Made by a program: the position numbers and the translations under genes. Under the pieces are notes generated by a model that was not told the DNA's origin, did not search any database, and saw nothing but the letters and a program-made list of their open reading frames with translations. Of a DNA stretch of 64,000 bases, positions 37,001-45,285 are shown piece by piece. Numbering within the stretch: position 1 is the first letter of the stretch; the number at the start of each line of letters is the position of its first letter. This DNA comes from a virus: positions 62,001 through 126,000 of the IMG/VR virus record IMGVR_UViG_3300032325_000466, one strand, 5' to 3'.

Positions 37001-40000
37001 AGACAGGTAAAACACTATCCGATACCGTATGCGAATCTTATATTGGATTACCAACAGCAACCGGTATCGCTTATATGGCTCCCATACAACCAAATGTATT
37101 TGGATTGTATAACAGTGGAGATTATATAAATGCAAATGACTCAGTGCTACATATTGGCTTTGCCACAAGTAGAAATGATGATGTTTCACATAGCTCATAT
37201 AATTTAATAAAAGCCAATTATGCTAGCGACTTTTTACCAGGATTGCCAGGTGTAGGTAGTGCCATAGAACCTGAATCGCTATACCTAAAAATGATAGACA
37301 GTTTATCAGGTGTAGATACTGCAGGCGGCATAGTTCCTGATCCATTCTTACCAAAGCCAGTGCAAAGCGGTATCCTATCTCGCCCACGCCAAAGCTTCTT
37401 TTATAATAGATTTAAGGCGCTACAGAATTATCTTGAATACGCGAACACAGTACTTGCACAATTCCCTATCTTAGAGATAAGAAATGGAAATCTTTCATTC
37501 TTATATAAAGTAGGTGAAGTTAACAAGTCTACTGATCCTGTATATAATACAGACCCAACAAGCCCATATTACAGTCCCGACCCATGGACAGGTCCCATAC
37601 TACCATTCTATGATACAACTGATTACTGGACACCAATTAATTGGTGGGCAACTGGTTATAACGATAATACTAAATCGTCATTACTAGTTCCTCTATATAG
37701 TGATCTAAGTACTATTGGCAATCCTCAAAATGGATTAATAGTAACTGTGGCTGAAAACGGTGCTGGCAGTCAAGAAACATATAGATATGTAGCTCCTGTT
37801 GGCGACACTGCAGGATATTGGGTAAGAATAGGTTTACAAAATGGTACTATAAAATTTAACAGTTCTTTATGGGATTACGCTACTGCAAGAATAGGATTTG
37901 GTGATAGTTTCTTTGATACCCAGCCATATGATTATTACCCATCAGCAGAAACTAGAAATATAATTAGATCGTTGAATGAAGAAATTTACATTGGTGAACT
38001 ACTAATCTTTAGAAATAAAAGTCTAATATTACTGTTTGAATATATCCAAAGCGAAACAGTTGAATCGCAGAATTATATGCCATGGTTGAATAAAACATCA
38101 TTTATAGATGTATCCCATACTATACGCGAACTATTACCGTTAAGAGTATTTAGGTCTGATAATCAAGTATTCTTATCAGGGTATATAAACGAAGCCAAAC
38201 CATATCATGTAGTAATTAAAGACTTTATCTTTAACTATACTCGCACTGATCTTTATAACAGCGATATAACCGATTTTGATTTACCTGCAAAGTATAATAC
38301 AGACTACGATCAATTTATTACACCAATGTTAGTTTATAGTGGAGCGGATGATATCAATGAATTCTTACCAACTGATCCTATATGGCAATCACCAGACTAT
38401 ACAACATGGTATAACAATTATGGATTAAGTCTATCTACTGTTTATAAGTATCCAATGACTACGGTAGCATCATACCTTAATTTGGTAAGTGATAATTTAT
38501 ATGTAAATAATGTGTCTGGTTTCCCAGTAACTGGTACAGTATTAATAGGTACTGAATTGATTGGTTACACTGGTATTGATACTGCATACAATATACTAAC
38601 TGGATTGACACGCGGGGTTAAAGATACTCTAGTTCAAAATCATATATATGGAGAACAAATTTACATTGATTTGCCTCCTATATTAGTTTTAAATAGCGGA
38701 AGAGAATATACCGTTCCTCCTAAGGTTACTGCATACATAGATACTAGTGTCTATCCTGCACCAAGAGTTGCTGCTATACTAACACCCATAATGTCTTTTG
38801 ATAAAGTTATAGGTGTTCAGGTAGTAAATTCAGGCTCAGGTTATGCAGTTTTACCCGAAATTGTATTCGAACCAGCCCTTATAGAGAACTTTACTAGCAC
38901 AGGAGTAGACACTGATCTAAACTATATTGCGCTTACTACTACTGGATTAGTAACGGGTGATTTAGTAAGATATGATGTAGGTACTGATACTGAACCAGTT
39001 AGTGGACTTCAAGTGGGCGCATACTACTATGTAAATTTACTACAAACTACACCAACAAATGTTATTGCACTTTATACTAATTATGTTGATGCTATTCAAG
39101 ATCATAACAGAGTTAATCTGTATACTCAAGGAAGTGGCGACAATAATATATTAGCATTAACTGCGGTAGCAAGTTGCACTACAACATCACAGCCTGTTCG
39201 TGAAAATATAACTACTCTTAGATTTGATAGAACTTCTTATAACTCTTCACTGCAAACATGGCAACCAGGACAATTTTATGGTTCTAAGTATACCGGGGAT
39301 TTAAGTCTTACTAAGTTAGCTAGCTCATCTTTACTATTGCAATCTACCAACCCACCGATATCTGAGATATTGGCTAGTGCCCAAGGACAAACTTTTGAAA
39401 TACTAGAAGTTAGAAATGTAGAAACTTATACTTGGTCATCACGCACACGCTCAGTGTTTGCAACTACTAGCCCTGATCGTATTACGGTTATGTCATCTGC
39501 TGGTGGCGACTCGCTTAATCCCACTTTAGGATTTTATGTAGATATGCCCATTAAGTTTGAGGGTGAGGAATTTGGTGGACTAAGTGTTGGAGTTACTTAT
39601 TATGTTACCGATGTATACAACAACCTTGAATTCTCAGTATCTGAAACAATCGGCGGCATGCCCATTACTCTTACCACTGAGTCTGCACCATCGGCTGGTC
39701 TACTAGCAATAACAGGTACGCTTACAAATCAAGCAGTAATTAAATTGTTTTATCCAGGTATATTAAAAGCAACTGCTACAACTAAAATAACTAATATTGT
39801 TACCGTACCACTATTACCCACTGGGTTAGGCGGAACTCAAGGATTCTACACAGGGTTACCAATATACTTTACAGGAAGGAACGTACAAGCTGGTAGCTTT
39901 GTAATAGGTAAAGGGTATACCATAGTTAGTGTAGGTACTACTGATTTTACATTATGCGGGGCATCGGCTAACGAGATAGGTGTTCAATTTACTGCAACAT

Positions 40001-43000
40001 CTGTGGGTACTGGAACAGGTGTAGTATCAACTGTATTTGGCGATGTAATTGCTAATATAGAGTTTTATGTTACTACTGTTATTGACGCAGAGAATTTTAC
40101 AATGTCTTATACCAGTACTCCTACTGAGACAACTCTGTATGCAACTACTGCTGGAACAAATTATGTGACTGTAGAAAGCGTAAATGGATTTAATGTAAAT
40201 GATCCTATAATCTTTACTAATATGCAAATTGCAGGTACTAGGGTTACAGACTTTGGAAATATCCAAGCAGGCATAGTTTACTATGTACAGTCAATAATTA
40301 ATGGTACTCAAATTCAAATTTCTACTCAATTTAATGGTGCAGCGTTAACCCTTACTACAGTGGCAGTAGCAACCGACACTAATGGTACAATAACTAATCA
40401 AAGTGAGAATGTACAATTAAATAATGCAATTGGAGAAATGACTTTAGTAGCTGGTCTGCCAATTAGCCCTGGTCAAATTAATGGCCAACGATTTGCCTTT
40501 TACCCAACCTCAAACGCATTCACTGGTGTTAGTGGTATAACAAGTGACTTATTAACAAGAACTATTACAGCAGCAGTAAGTACCAATAATGGTTTATATT
40601 TAGCTATCAGTACTGGTGGAATATCGGATGTGTATATAAATATGCCGTTTATAGTTCAAACAGCAATTGGTGGATTGTTGACAGGTACTACATATTATGT
40701 TAGAAGTACAGGCACATTAACCACTACTGTAACCAATACTACTACTTCTACTAACAGGTTAACTTGTAGTACAACAGCAGGATTTTATGAAGGTATGGCA
40801 ATAAAATTCTCAGGTGCGGTATTTGGTGGAATAACTCCAAATCTTACATACTTTATATTATCAATAGTTGATGGAAACACATTTACTATTTCTAATGACA
40901 TAGGCGGTACTGAAGTTACTCTATCTACTAGTGTTGGTAGTATGCTGCTGACCGGGGAACAGTATATCACTGTAAATGATGGAGCAGGCTCCCAAGTATT
41001 CTTATCTGATGATATTGCTTTCGTCACTCTAGACCAGTACCCAACCTCACCCCCAACATTCAATGTTGGATATACTGCAGGTGGATATTTCGTACAAGTA
41101 GCAACTCCAGGTACAGGTTATGCAGTAAACAATACTATTACGGTTGATGGTGCTCAATTAGGTGGAGAATCAGGTACAAATGATTTAACAATGACAGTAT
41201 ATGAAATATCATCAATTGGTGAAGTTGTTACAGTTATTAGTACCGGTGCACCAGCTGGAATAAATGCAAATTATTACTTAAAAGTCATATCAGAATATGA
41301 ATGTGAACTTTACTACAACTCATCATTATCTATTCCAGTACCAGGATCACAATTCCCATTTAATGGTATTACTCAAACTACAGTTACTGGGGTAACTGCT
41401 GCAACCAATGAACTTACTGTAAACAGTTCAGCGAGTTTTGCTATTAATGACCCTGTTGTATTCACTGGAGATGTATTTGGTGGAATGATATTGGGAGAAA
41501 CTTATTATATTAAAACAAAACCATCACCAACAACAGTAACTATTTCAACATTCCCAAATGGTACAGTATTTGATATTACCGCAGATGAGACAGGCGATTG
41601 TATAATGGCTACTGTAGGCGATGTTAGCTTATTGCCTGACCCATTCTATGCTACTCAAAGTATAGTTATTTACAATAACAAAGTATATCAGTGTGCAGTA
41701 AGTAACAACGATGATGATTTTGTTTTCCGTAAATGGCAATTAATGGACAGTGGGGATAGACAATTAAACGCACTTGACAGAATAGTGGGCTACTATCAAC
41801 CTACTATTAATATGCCTGGTCTAGATCTTACACAGTTAGTAGCTAATATTGTTTACCCAAATAATACTTACTTAGATAACGCATTTGCTCCAGCAGATGA
41901 GTACCCCTATGATACACTACTATTAGATAACACCTTTACTCAAGTCAATGACAATATATACACAGTACAGGGTGATGAATTTACGGCTGGTTATGGTCCT
42001 GAAGAATTAGTACCAGGCATAGTAACTGACAATCTAACAATGATTGTAAAAACACGCCCAGGTAGTAATTGGGAATCTACTGTTTATCAGAATGTGGGAT
42101 ATAATTCAGTTTCTACCGAGATTACTCCAGCACAACCTGATCAAGTACTATACTCATTTGTAAATGTTGTAATAAACCCAATACAAATATCAGTGTTTGA
42201 TATTGATACTACCACAAAACTAAGCACAAGATTGTATGATTACACTATAGATTGGATTAATAAAGTAGTTACACTATCTACTCCGCTAGCAGAGAACCAC
42301 ATACTTAGAATTGATGTATATGAAGTAGGTAATGGTGACCAGCTAGTTCGTTCAAATTCACAAACTACCCCATTCTTCTTAAATGAAGATACTCAATTTA
42401 GTGAAATTTATTTAGACTGCCTCTACTCTGCTTCTATCACTAATGGATCAGGATTAATCATACCTGGTAGTGCACCAAGTTCAATTGAAGCAATTGAAAC
42501 CAGCGCAACAGATAACACTATTTTATGCTTATCAGTATCTTCATTTACTCTTAATGCTCCAATTACTTTCCAAGGCGCAGTTTTTGGCGGTGTCGCACTA
42601 GACACTACATACTATGTTAAAACAGCAAGCGCAATTACAGACAGAATAACAATATCTGATACACTAGTTGCTGGTATAGCAGGTCCTACCCTAACGCTAA
42701 CATCAGCTACAGGTAGTATGCAAGCGATTATTCAAGCTGATAACGGTTTAGTTTGGACAGATCCAATCATTGTTCATAATGGTACAAGATTAACATTGGG
42801 TGAGCAAAGCTTTGTCACACAAACTAAGAGTAGCACAAATTCAATAGTTTGTAACTCTACGGCTCACTTTGACTTAAATGATACCGTTACTTTTAGTGCA
42901 ACAATGTTTGGTGGCATTATACAACCTAACACGGTATACTATATCGCTACCATCGTAGATGATAACGATTTTACTATTTCAGAAACTCTAGGTGGACCTA

Positions 43001-45111
43001 TACTCGCACTAACAGATGCTACTGGTGCTGCATTCTGTATAACAGCAGACTATGCGATTGCAGTAGCTGGTGATGAAGTTGGTGTCGCTCGCCCAGGAAT
43101 ATCAGCTAAAATAGTATTCCCAGTTATCTATACCACATCAGATGATTATGTATCATTTGCAGTATTTGGTCAAACAATACCTGAACAATATGGATACACT
43201 CTACCTGAAACACAAACTTATACAGGTACAGGTGCTCTACAAACATTCTCATTATTCAACTATGCTAGCGGAGATAATCCAAATAATGCTATTGTTGAGA
43301 TTGATGGATTGCGCTTATCAAATACTGATTATACAATTGATGCTGAATTATCTACGATAACCTTTACAACTGCCCCTGCACTTGACGCTAAGATAGCAGT
43401 TACTACATACAATCTAACTGATCGTCAGTATTTTAACACACAGTATGACATTACTGGCAATATCATTTCTTCAATCATTGGTATCAGTAATGCTATCACC
43501 GTGCCCCTAGCTAATACACCAGTTTATTCTTCTACTTCAGTGGGTAACTTAATTACTTGCGCTTCAACTAGTAATTTTATAGTTAATCAACCTATACAAT
43601 TCTTTGGCGTTGCCTTTGGAAATATACTAACTGATGGTACAGTGTATTTTGTTCTTACCGTTAATAGCCCAACCGAGTTTACTATATCCCAAACACAGGG
43701 AGGTAGTGCTTTCAATCCAGGTACAGCATCAGGTATTATGCTAGGTTCAGTTGGTGGACAACCTGCTATTCGCGTAACTACACAATTGGATAATGAATTT
43801 GTTACTAATGATTTAGTTGTTATTGATGCAACTGATGGTTCAGTACAGCTAAACAATAACGCATATTATGTTCATGTAATCAGTCCTACTCAGTTTGACT
43901 TATACACTGAACCATATGATCCTGCTATTGACGCTACTAATTACCCAGTAACTCAATCAGGTACATATACCGGTGGAGGATTTACTTGGTTAGACGGTAT
44001 GTTTACTCTGACTGATGTTGTCGCTACTGGAACTTCAAGTGTAGATAATACTATTATTGTTCCTGACACTGTTGGTCTAATAGTTGATACTCCAGTACTG
44101 TTCACTGAGCAGGGTAAGAAAGATGGTGAAACTACGCTAGGTGGATTAATAATAGGCCAAGAATATTACATAAGGTCAATTCCCAATACTACTAAGTTTA
44201 AAGTTTCTACTATTAGAGCAGGCGCCGAAGTTATTTTAACAACTGATGCAGGTAGTATGAATGTTACTCAGTGGGAACAACTAAATGTAGATAGATTATG
44301 GGTAACAGTTAACGGTTATCGTGTACCTTCATCGTCACTGCGCTTGAACCCAAATAATAATTTAAGCATTTTAGTTCAAATGGCTGCTACTGATGCGGTG
44401 ACTATCACTAATATGATTCCCACAGCTACACCAAATGAATTAGTGTATCTACAAAATGTTAATAAAGATAGTGTACCCGCAGTGTTCCGTGCAAACTCAA
44501 ATACACGCACTTGGCTAACTCAACCATTGATTAAAACTGATACCTATATATTCATGAGTGATGTAAGCAGAGTTACCGACACTGTTATACAAAATGCGGT
44601 AGCTCCCGCCCCAATTGACGATGCAATGTATATCCCATTACAAGCTGATAGAAATACCATTTGTCAAGTAATACTATACAATGAAACTTCGGGAGAATAT
44701 CTATTTGGAGTCTATGAAGTGGTAATCATAGCAACTGCTCCTGTACTTAAGATTATACCTACTGAACCTATTTCGGGCACTATATTCGTCAGCGAAGGTA
44801 ACAACTTAGTTATTACTATAACAATGGGTAAACTACTCTTTATCAACGGTGAATATATTTCATTTAGCGAAGTTAATTATGGAGCTAACTCGGTTGGTAA
44901 ATTACAACGAGGAATCAATGGTACTGGCATACAACCAATAACTCCTACATATTCTGAAGTCTATGGATTACTGACTGCCAACTTATTACCCGAAGCAGAG
45001 TATACTGTAACTTGGAATCCTATACCCGGTGTTTATAATGCTGTTAAGGGTGATCCATTACAATTAGCAGACACAACGGCAGCAAATTTCTTAAAAGGTG
45101 ACATCCCTTAA
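28003..45111 (+). CDS. Giant baseplate/tail protein of 5702 residues
   Basis: One uninterrupted frame covering 17.1 kb. It follows gp6 where T4 has gp7 and gp8, and opens with RIRTLNFLPDIFRTPTNSQF, so an oversized wedge or peripheral baseplate protein is likely. Regions seen: an N-terminal 1-2250 beta-rich body; seven FG-GAP-type repeats at about 2275-2810 forming an integrin-like propeller; a conserved ELLPLRVFRSDNQVFLSGYI and NEAKPYHVVIKDF section near 3370-3410; a VSGFPVTGTVLIGTELIGYT module near 3500; then about ten copies of a 70-90-residue repeat at about 3820-5425, one with a GTTDFTLCGASANEIG insertion near 3975. The last 200 residues form a further beta domain. Function in host contact or baseplate shape is inferred from context only. 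Confidence 0.75.
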   Translation: MATRIRTLNFLPDIFRTPTNSQFLGATLDQIVDQPNTMKIEGYVGSKFGYGVNAKDYYVVEPTKTRTDYQLEPGVVFTKKDTSTAQDFISYPGIVDALKLAGGVTNNNDRLFNSQFYSWDSFTNLDPLINYTQYYWISDTAFPAVTVSTNTVYNSGAYVVTSLPTGYEITSDTDPVGSINPSITLLRGGVYTFQVSQATQFWIQGQPGITGYDPAQPNMQTRDVFGVTNNGANVGLVTFAVPYKDAQDQYIFSGNNLVDVVSDIPYDQINGKLLSEIGNIDGLTSLEGKTVMFYGDVSASTYFYQITYTAGPTPTDPIIILVPTVGIPVNEKITATSGTTYIGRNFYRSPAGLITIIPYLSSLLDTLYYQDGTNPLQVGVINLIESNFTDILDVDTIIGKKTYTSPNGVVFTNGLKVSFSGNITPASYSNNEYYVQGVGTAISLIPVTALAVPESFTKQSASYIPYDTTPYDTKNYDAQLYVPIDQDYITISRDSIDKNPWSRSNRWFHTDVINATAQYNNDPTIVDRYATQANKAKRPIIEFYPNLGLFNSGIVGKAPVDFIDIRTTDAFNQVAGQIIYYPDVAVFTSETAIIAAATSATSTTIQINSSSILPGSGSFAVGQYITDSTNVLPYNTTISAISGTTGVLTITVEWPNPDTIVPTGPASLVANPSPNDNYAIFDGARIVFTNDTNINVRNKIYVARFSIIIPNVQTVITLTEADDGLVLPNEQTVAYKGYYNQGKGWYFDGLNWYEAQQKITVNQPPLFDIFDGDNISLGNPEVYAGTSFKGNKLFAYAIGSGTNDPILGFPLKYVTIGGLVGDISFDVSLNSDTFNYVRGSKSITQKVNTGYVYNYSDIDTYARQLGWQTAVAPSRQYQLFSADYDKTLLTQQSTVDPLYPDTTTTRNVFVVECDIAADLTSIWPYLQVSRNNDILAPTQYTSIVSDTTTTVIIDVDEPLIETVYQIAILSNQVSSTAFYQIPINLNNNPLNEEITTLNVGDIRGQYQSIFYNNPDTTGEVFGSNNYRDLGNLVPWGNKIIQNSASLVLPGTFLRKPDHNLILSLQYNSQQYITFKSLLIDTVNNTAYETYTTPANALDDALDQMTASKLESGPFFWSDMIPSKAAYITNVYRFANALDVSIYPLSQVYNFETANYNGVLVYLTRNNIITQLVTGVDYTVSTTAPTLTIETDLLPNDLITIKQYNQTYGSYVPNTPTKLGLYPAFIPSVILDANYAQPTYFIKGHDGSYNKLYGEYIDGVLTDLRDQVLLEFELRVYNNLKLSNTIPIRDYDVLPGFFRDSQYSFSEVLSIYEQYFLNWVGQNRIEYKPQVYINGDQFTYNYNQSGNKINQEQIPVGNWRGVYQYFYDTASPDTAPWEMLGFANQPTWWTSRYGPAPYTSDNLILWGDLAAGINWNNGDPVVIPQAVRPELLQVLPVDSAGNLVSPFVAVVGNYDQRTFNNDWRAGDVGPTEFSYRRSSSWPFDLMKILALTKPANFFNLGVDVDNYKYSKEFNQYLVNERSHLVISDIEIYGTGTPKTSYINWIVDYEKQVGIDATTNITTLLDNLDVRLVYRLAGFSDKTLLRFFVEKGTPNSTNASLMIPDESYAVLLYDNQPFEQIVYSSVVIQKTVNGWKVFGNSQSRAYFTINPPKIDGRYDTISVENLSVQAANNYQLDREAIIPYGTEFYNAQDVSQFLASYGAYLSSQGVLFDQIESGLQVSWSQMIAEFLYWAQSGWQVGSIVNINPAANLISINQESAIVQPLTLQRQNFVLNQNLYPIQSIDLSVVRDGTLFTAQTLNRGDTVAYGQFNMSAIEHGIVFDNVTLFNDVIYNLVTGLRQNRIFLRGTKSAEWNGTLDAQGFILNQDNINEWSKETKYTTGEIVKFKNKYWVALAKLQASETFQEQFWKRTDYNEIQKGLLPNSSTRSYESTLYYDTNYANLEQDADLLSFSLIGYRPRDYLAVADLTDITQINVYKNLIKEKGTRTAINTFKGASLAQGDINYDVYENWAIKSGEFGGVLNNNFIDFRLNQNQLTGNPSIVGLTTGVFTDGVQQEVPLYSVFNYGRPVTDPNVLATLPTDTPDKLFPSAGYPNFNDVKTYSYFYSGLNNAVVPLSRLYVGEYLWVADFKGTWQVFTPQSISQVINVINNLNNTITVQFNAPHNLVKFQPFAIINFNTNIDGYYIVTSVLDPTRVTVTLSLSSATLNITGTGIGVAFTSQRVGKPSDIASFPVNDNEFIKTKVWVDENNDGSWAVYRKSLNYQYKSELIKDDSFTFGSAVAYTSDLGYLISDASLGEVYRYTYNSVFARYDLTQTLVGATTFGTTIGYAGSIFAISQPTGVTTNDRIVSVYNLVTNTLTNALQLIQTITAPSGITNWGRAITVSGDQQWLYIGGYEQNVVYAYKFNATTDEYDHVATIALSTSETGDNFGYSLSTNYYGNTLVVGAPGENYNATTDNWGYTYVFNRLSQTFEFQFDQAPSFTLAFTPTTVSVAVNGTALEATEYTLIGNVVSITKSLNTGDIIIVSGNQFVLMQELTTQNQPRIGVQFGYSLDTNNYGTEILVGAPFEVNASNQEGAVYRYTTSGGAYGYIIGSKECYVYDTTNILINGYQVTVPAGDAASTASAINAAKITNVTASAADNILTIRLVNVKLALMNDKLNLQVLQTNILDQLGITVYTQTQTINDPNQQSRTQFGTAVRFNELGSFVVSAPVAARYAHTTFDMTDDENFDNDTLFDNNTTQWVDRFINAGAVYMYDYLSVYNENLHNVGKFVYAQSVNALNENYGAQPYYGTALDFNSNNVIVGTPGFKPGTTNGQVVVYDNSTGVQNWATYRYSAPVVDTGAIQNVQLYSAITNNTLENLDYIDPLQGKILGVVRENLDVVSNADPAVYNSSTANNQGAIVWGERQLGQLWYNTSTTRFVNYHQNDSVTYNSQWWGRVFPGSNVQVLSWITSDQLPVNYSGPGTPYDITSYSIEYTTNSTGALVPVYYYWVRNTNIIFSKTGKTLSDTVCESYIGLPTATGIAYMAPIQPNVFGLYNSGDYINANDSVLHIGFATSRNDDVSHSSYNLIKANYASDFLPGLPGVGSAIEPESLYLKMIDSLSGVDTAGGIVPDPFLPKPVQSGILSRPRQSFFYNRFKALQNYLEYANTVLAQFPILEIRNGNLSFLYKVGEVNKSTDPVYNTDPTSPYYSPDPWTGPILPFYDTTDYWTPINWWATGYNDNTKSSLLVPLYSDLSTIGNPQNGLIVTVAENGAGSQETYRYVAPVGDTAGYWVRIGLQNGTIKFNSSLWDYATARIGFGDSFFDTQPYDYYPSAETRNIIRSLNEEIYIGELLIFRNKSLILLFEYIQSETVESQNYMPWLNKTSFIDVSHTIRELLPLRVFRSDNQVFLSGYINEAKPYHVVIKDFIFNYTRTDLYNSDITDFDLPAKYNTDYDQFITPMLVYSGADDINEFLPTDPIWQSPDYTTWYNNYGLSLSTVYKYPMTTVASYLNLVSDNLYVNNVSGFPVTGTVLIGTELIGYTGIDTAYNILTGLTRGVKDTLVQNHIYGEQIYIDLPPILVLNSGREYTVPPKVTAYIDTSVYPAPRVAAILTPIMSFDKVIGVQVVNSGSGYAVLPEIVFEPALIENFTSTGVDTDLNYIALTTTGLVTGDLVRYDVGTDTEPVSGLQVGAYYYVNLLQTTPTNVIALYTNYVDAIQDHNRVNLYTQGSGDNNILALTAVASCTTTSQPVRENITTLRFDRTSYNSSLQTWQPGQFYGSKYTGDLSLTKLASSSLLLQSTNPPISEILASAQGQTFEILEVRNVETYTWSSRTRSVFATTSPDRITVMSSAGGDSLNPTLGFYVDMPIKFEGEEFGGLSVGVTYYVTDVYNNLEFSVSETIGGMPITLTTESAPSAGLLAITGTLTNQAVIKLFYPGILKATATTKITNIVTVPLLPTGLGGTQGFYTGLPIYFTGRNVQAGSFVIGKGYTIVSVGTTDFTLCGASANEIGVQFTATSVGTGTGVVSTVFGDVIANIEFYVTTVIDAENFTMSYTSTPTETTLYATTAGTNYVTVESVNGFNVNDPIIFTNMQIAGTRVTDFGNIQAGIVYYVQSIINGTQIQISTQFNGAALTLTTVAVATDTNGTITNQSENVQLNNAIGEMTLVAGLPISPGQINGQRFAFYPTSNAFTGVSGITSDLLTRTITAAVSTNNGLYLAISTGGISDVYINMPFIVQTAIGGLLTGTTYYVRSTGTLTTTVTNTTTSTNRLTCSTTAGFYEGMAIKFSGAVFGGITPNLTYFILSIVDGNTFTISNDIGGTEVTLSTSVGSMLLTGEQYITVNDGAGSQVFLSDDIAFVTLDQYPTSPPTFNVGYTAGGYFVQVATPGTGYAVNNTITVDGAQLGGESGTNDLTMTVYEISSIGEVVTVISTGAPAGINANYYLKVISEYECELYYNSSLSIPVPGSQFPFNGITQTTVTGVTAATNELTVNSSASFAINDPVVFTGDVFGGMILGETYYIKTKPSPTTVTISTFPNGTVFDITADETGDCIMATVGDVSLLPDPFYATQSIVIYNNKVYQCAVSNNDDDFVFRKWQLMDSGDRQLNALDRIVGYYQPTINMPGLDLTQLVANIVYPNNTYLDNAFAPADEYPYDTLLLDNTFTQVNDNIYTVQGDEFTAGYGPEELVPGIVTDNLTMIVKTRPGSNWESTVYQNVGYNSVSTEITPAQPDQVLYSFVNVVINPIQISVFDIDTTTKLSTRLYDYTIDWINKVVTLSTPLAENHILRIDVYEVGNGDQLVRSNSQTTPFFLNEDTQFSEIYLDCLYSASITNGSGLIIPGSAPSSIEAIETSATDNTILCLSVSSFTLNAPITFQGAVFGGVALDTTYYVKTASAITDRITISDTLVAGIAGPTLTLTSATGSMQAIIQADNGLVWTDPIIVHNGTRLTLGEQSFVTQTKSSTNSIVCNSTAHFDLNDTVTFSATMFGGIIQPNTVYYIATIVDDNDFTISETLGGPILALTDATGAAFCITADYAIAVAGDEVGVARPGISAKIVFPVIYTTSDDYVSFAVFGQTIPEQYGYTLPETQTYTGTGALQTFSLFNYASGDNPNNAIVEIDGLRLSNTDYTIDAELSTITFTTAPALDAKIAVTTYNLTDRQYFNTQYDITGNIISSIIGISNAITVPLANTPVYSSTSVGNLITCASTSNFIVNQPIQFFGVAFGNILTDGTVYFVLTVNSPTEFTISQTQGGSAFNPGTASGIMLGSVGGQPAIRVTTQLDNEFVTNDLVVIDATDGSVQLNNNAYYVHVISPTQFDLYTEPYDPAIDATNYPVTQSGTYTGGGFTWLDGMFTLTDVVATGTSSVDNTIIVPDTVGLIVDTPVLFTEQGKKDGETTLGGLIIGQEYYIRSIPNTTKFKVSTIRAGAEVILTTDAGSMNVTQWEQLNVDRLWVTVNGYRVPSSSLRLNPNNNLSILVQMAATDAVTITNMIPTATPNELVYLQNVNKDSVPAVFRANSNTRTWLTQPLIKTDTYIFMSDVSRVTDTVIQNAVAPAPIDDAMYIPLQADRNTICQVILYNETSGEYLFGVYEVVIIATAPVLKIIPTEPISGTIFVSEGNNLVITITMGKLLFINGEYISFSEVNYGANSVGKLQRGINGTGIQPITPTYSEVYGLLTANLLPEAEYTVTWNPIPGVYNAVKGDPLQLADTTAANFLKGDIP
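34825..36423 (+). other. Seven FG-GAP-like propeller repeats inside the giant protein
   Basis: Within the 5702-residue frame, seven blades begin at about residues 2275, 2320, 2375, 2427, 2547, 2693 and 2789. Each has F/W/Y-G-x-[AST] followed by a G-x-[LV]-x-[VI]-[GS]-[AT]-P type strand, for example FGYSLSTNYYGNTLVVGAPG and FGYSLDTNNYGTEILVGAPF. Several are followed by a GxVYxY strand. Seven such repeats are the number needed for an integrin-alpha-type beta-propeller. Confidence 0.7.
39460..44275 (+). repeat. About ten copies of a 70-90-residue beta repeat in the giant protein
   Basis: The consensus runs N-x-[IL]-T-V-x-S-T-x-x-F, then P-I-x-F-x-G-x-x-F-G-G, then G-x-T-Y-Y-V, then F-T-I-S-x-T-x-G-G and a closing L-T-x-x-x-G-S-M. 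Clear copies include VFTGDVFGGMILGETYYIKT, IKFSGAVFGGITPNLTYFIL, ITFQGAVFGGVALDTTYYVK and VTFSATMFGGIIQPNTVYYI. Copies differ greatly in sequence, so they are old duplications. Confidence 0.7.
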
Positions 45112-45113
45112 AA

Positions 45114-45121
45114 GATAAATA
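45114..45121 (+). promoter_or_regulatory. Late promoter-like GATAAATA, five bases before a small gene
   Basis: GATAAATA then AATAT then the ATG at 45127; it matches the leaderless N5 arrangement. Confidence 0.6.
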
Positions 45122-45126
45122 AATAT

Positions 45127-45285
45127 ATGAATACTAATCAGAACAATGGTGACCAAGCGAAAGAAAAGCAAGAAGAACCAAATACTCGTCCAAATGAGAT
45201 TGGTGGTTTTTACTTTTCTTCGTCTGTAAAAATTACAGATCCAAACACAAAAGAAATATTGGTTCAAATCAGGGGCGATAACTAA
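45127..45285 (+). CDS. Small virion-module protein of 52 residues, function unknown
   Basis: A short frame between the giant protein and the next baseplate gene. Residues 1-24 are polar and charged (MNTNQNNGDQAKEKQEEPNT) and 25-52 look folded (EIGGFYFSSSVKITDPNTKE then ILVQIRGDN). Its stop shares a base with the following ATG (TAATG), which argues for translational coupling and a real gene. A GATAAATA element sits exactly five bases before the start and no ribosome-binding site is visible. No family is recognised. Confidence 0.65.
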   Translation: MNTNQNNGDQAKEKQEEPNTRPNEIGGFYFSSSVKITDPNTKEILVQIRGDN

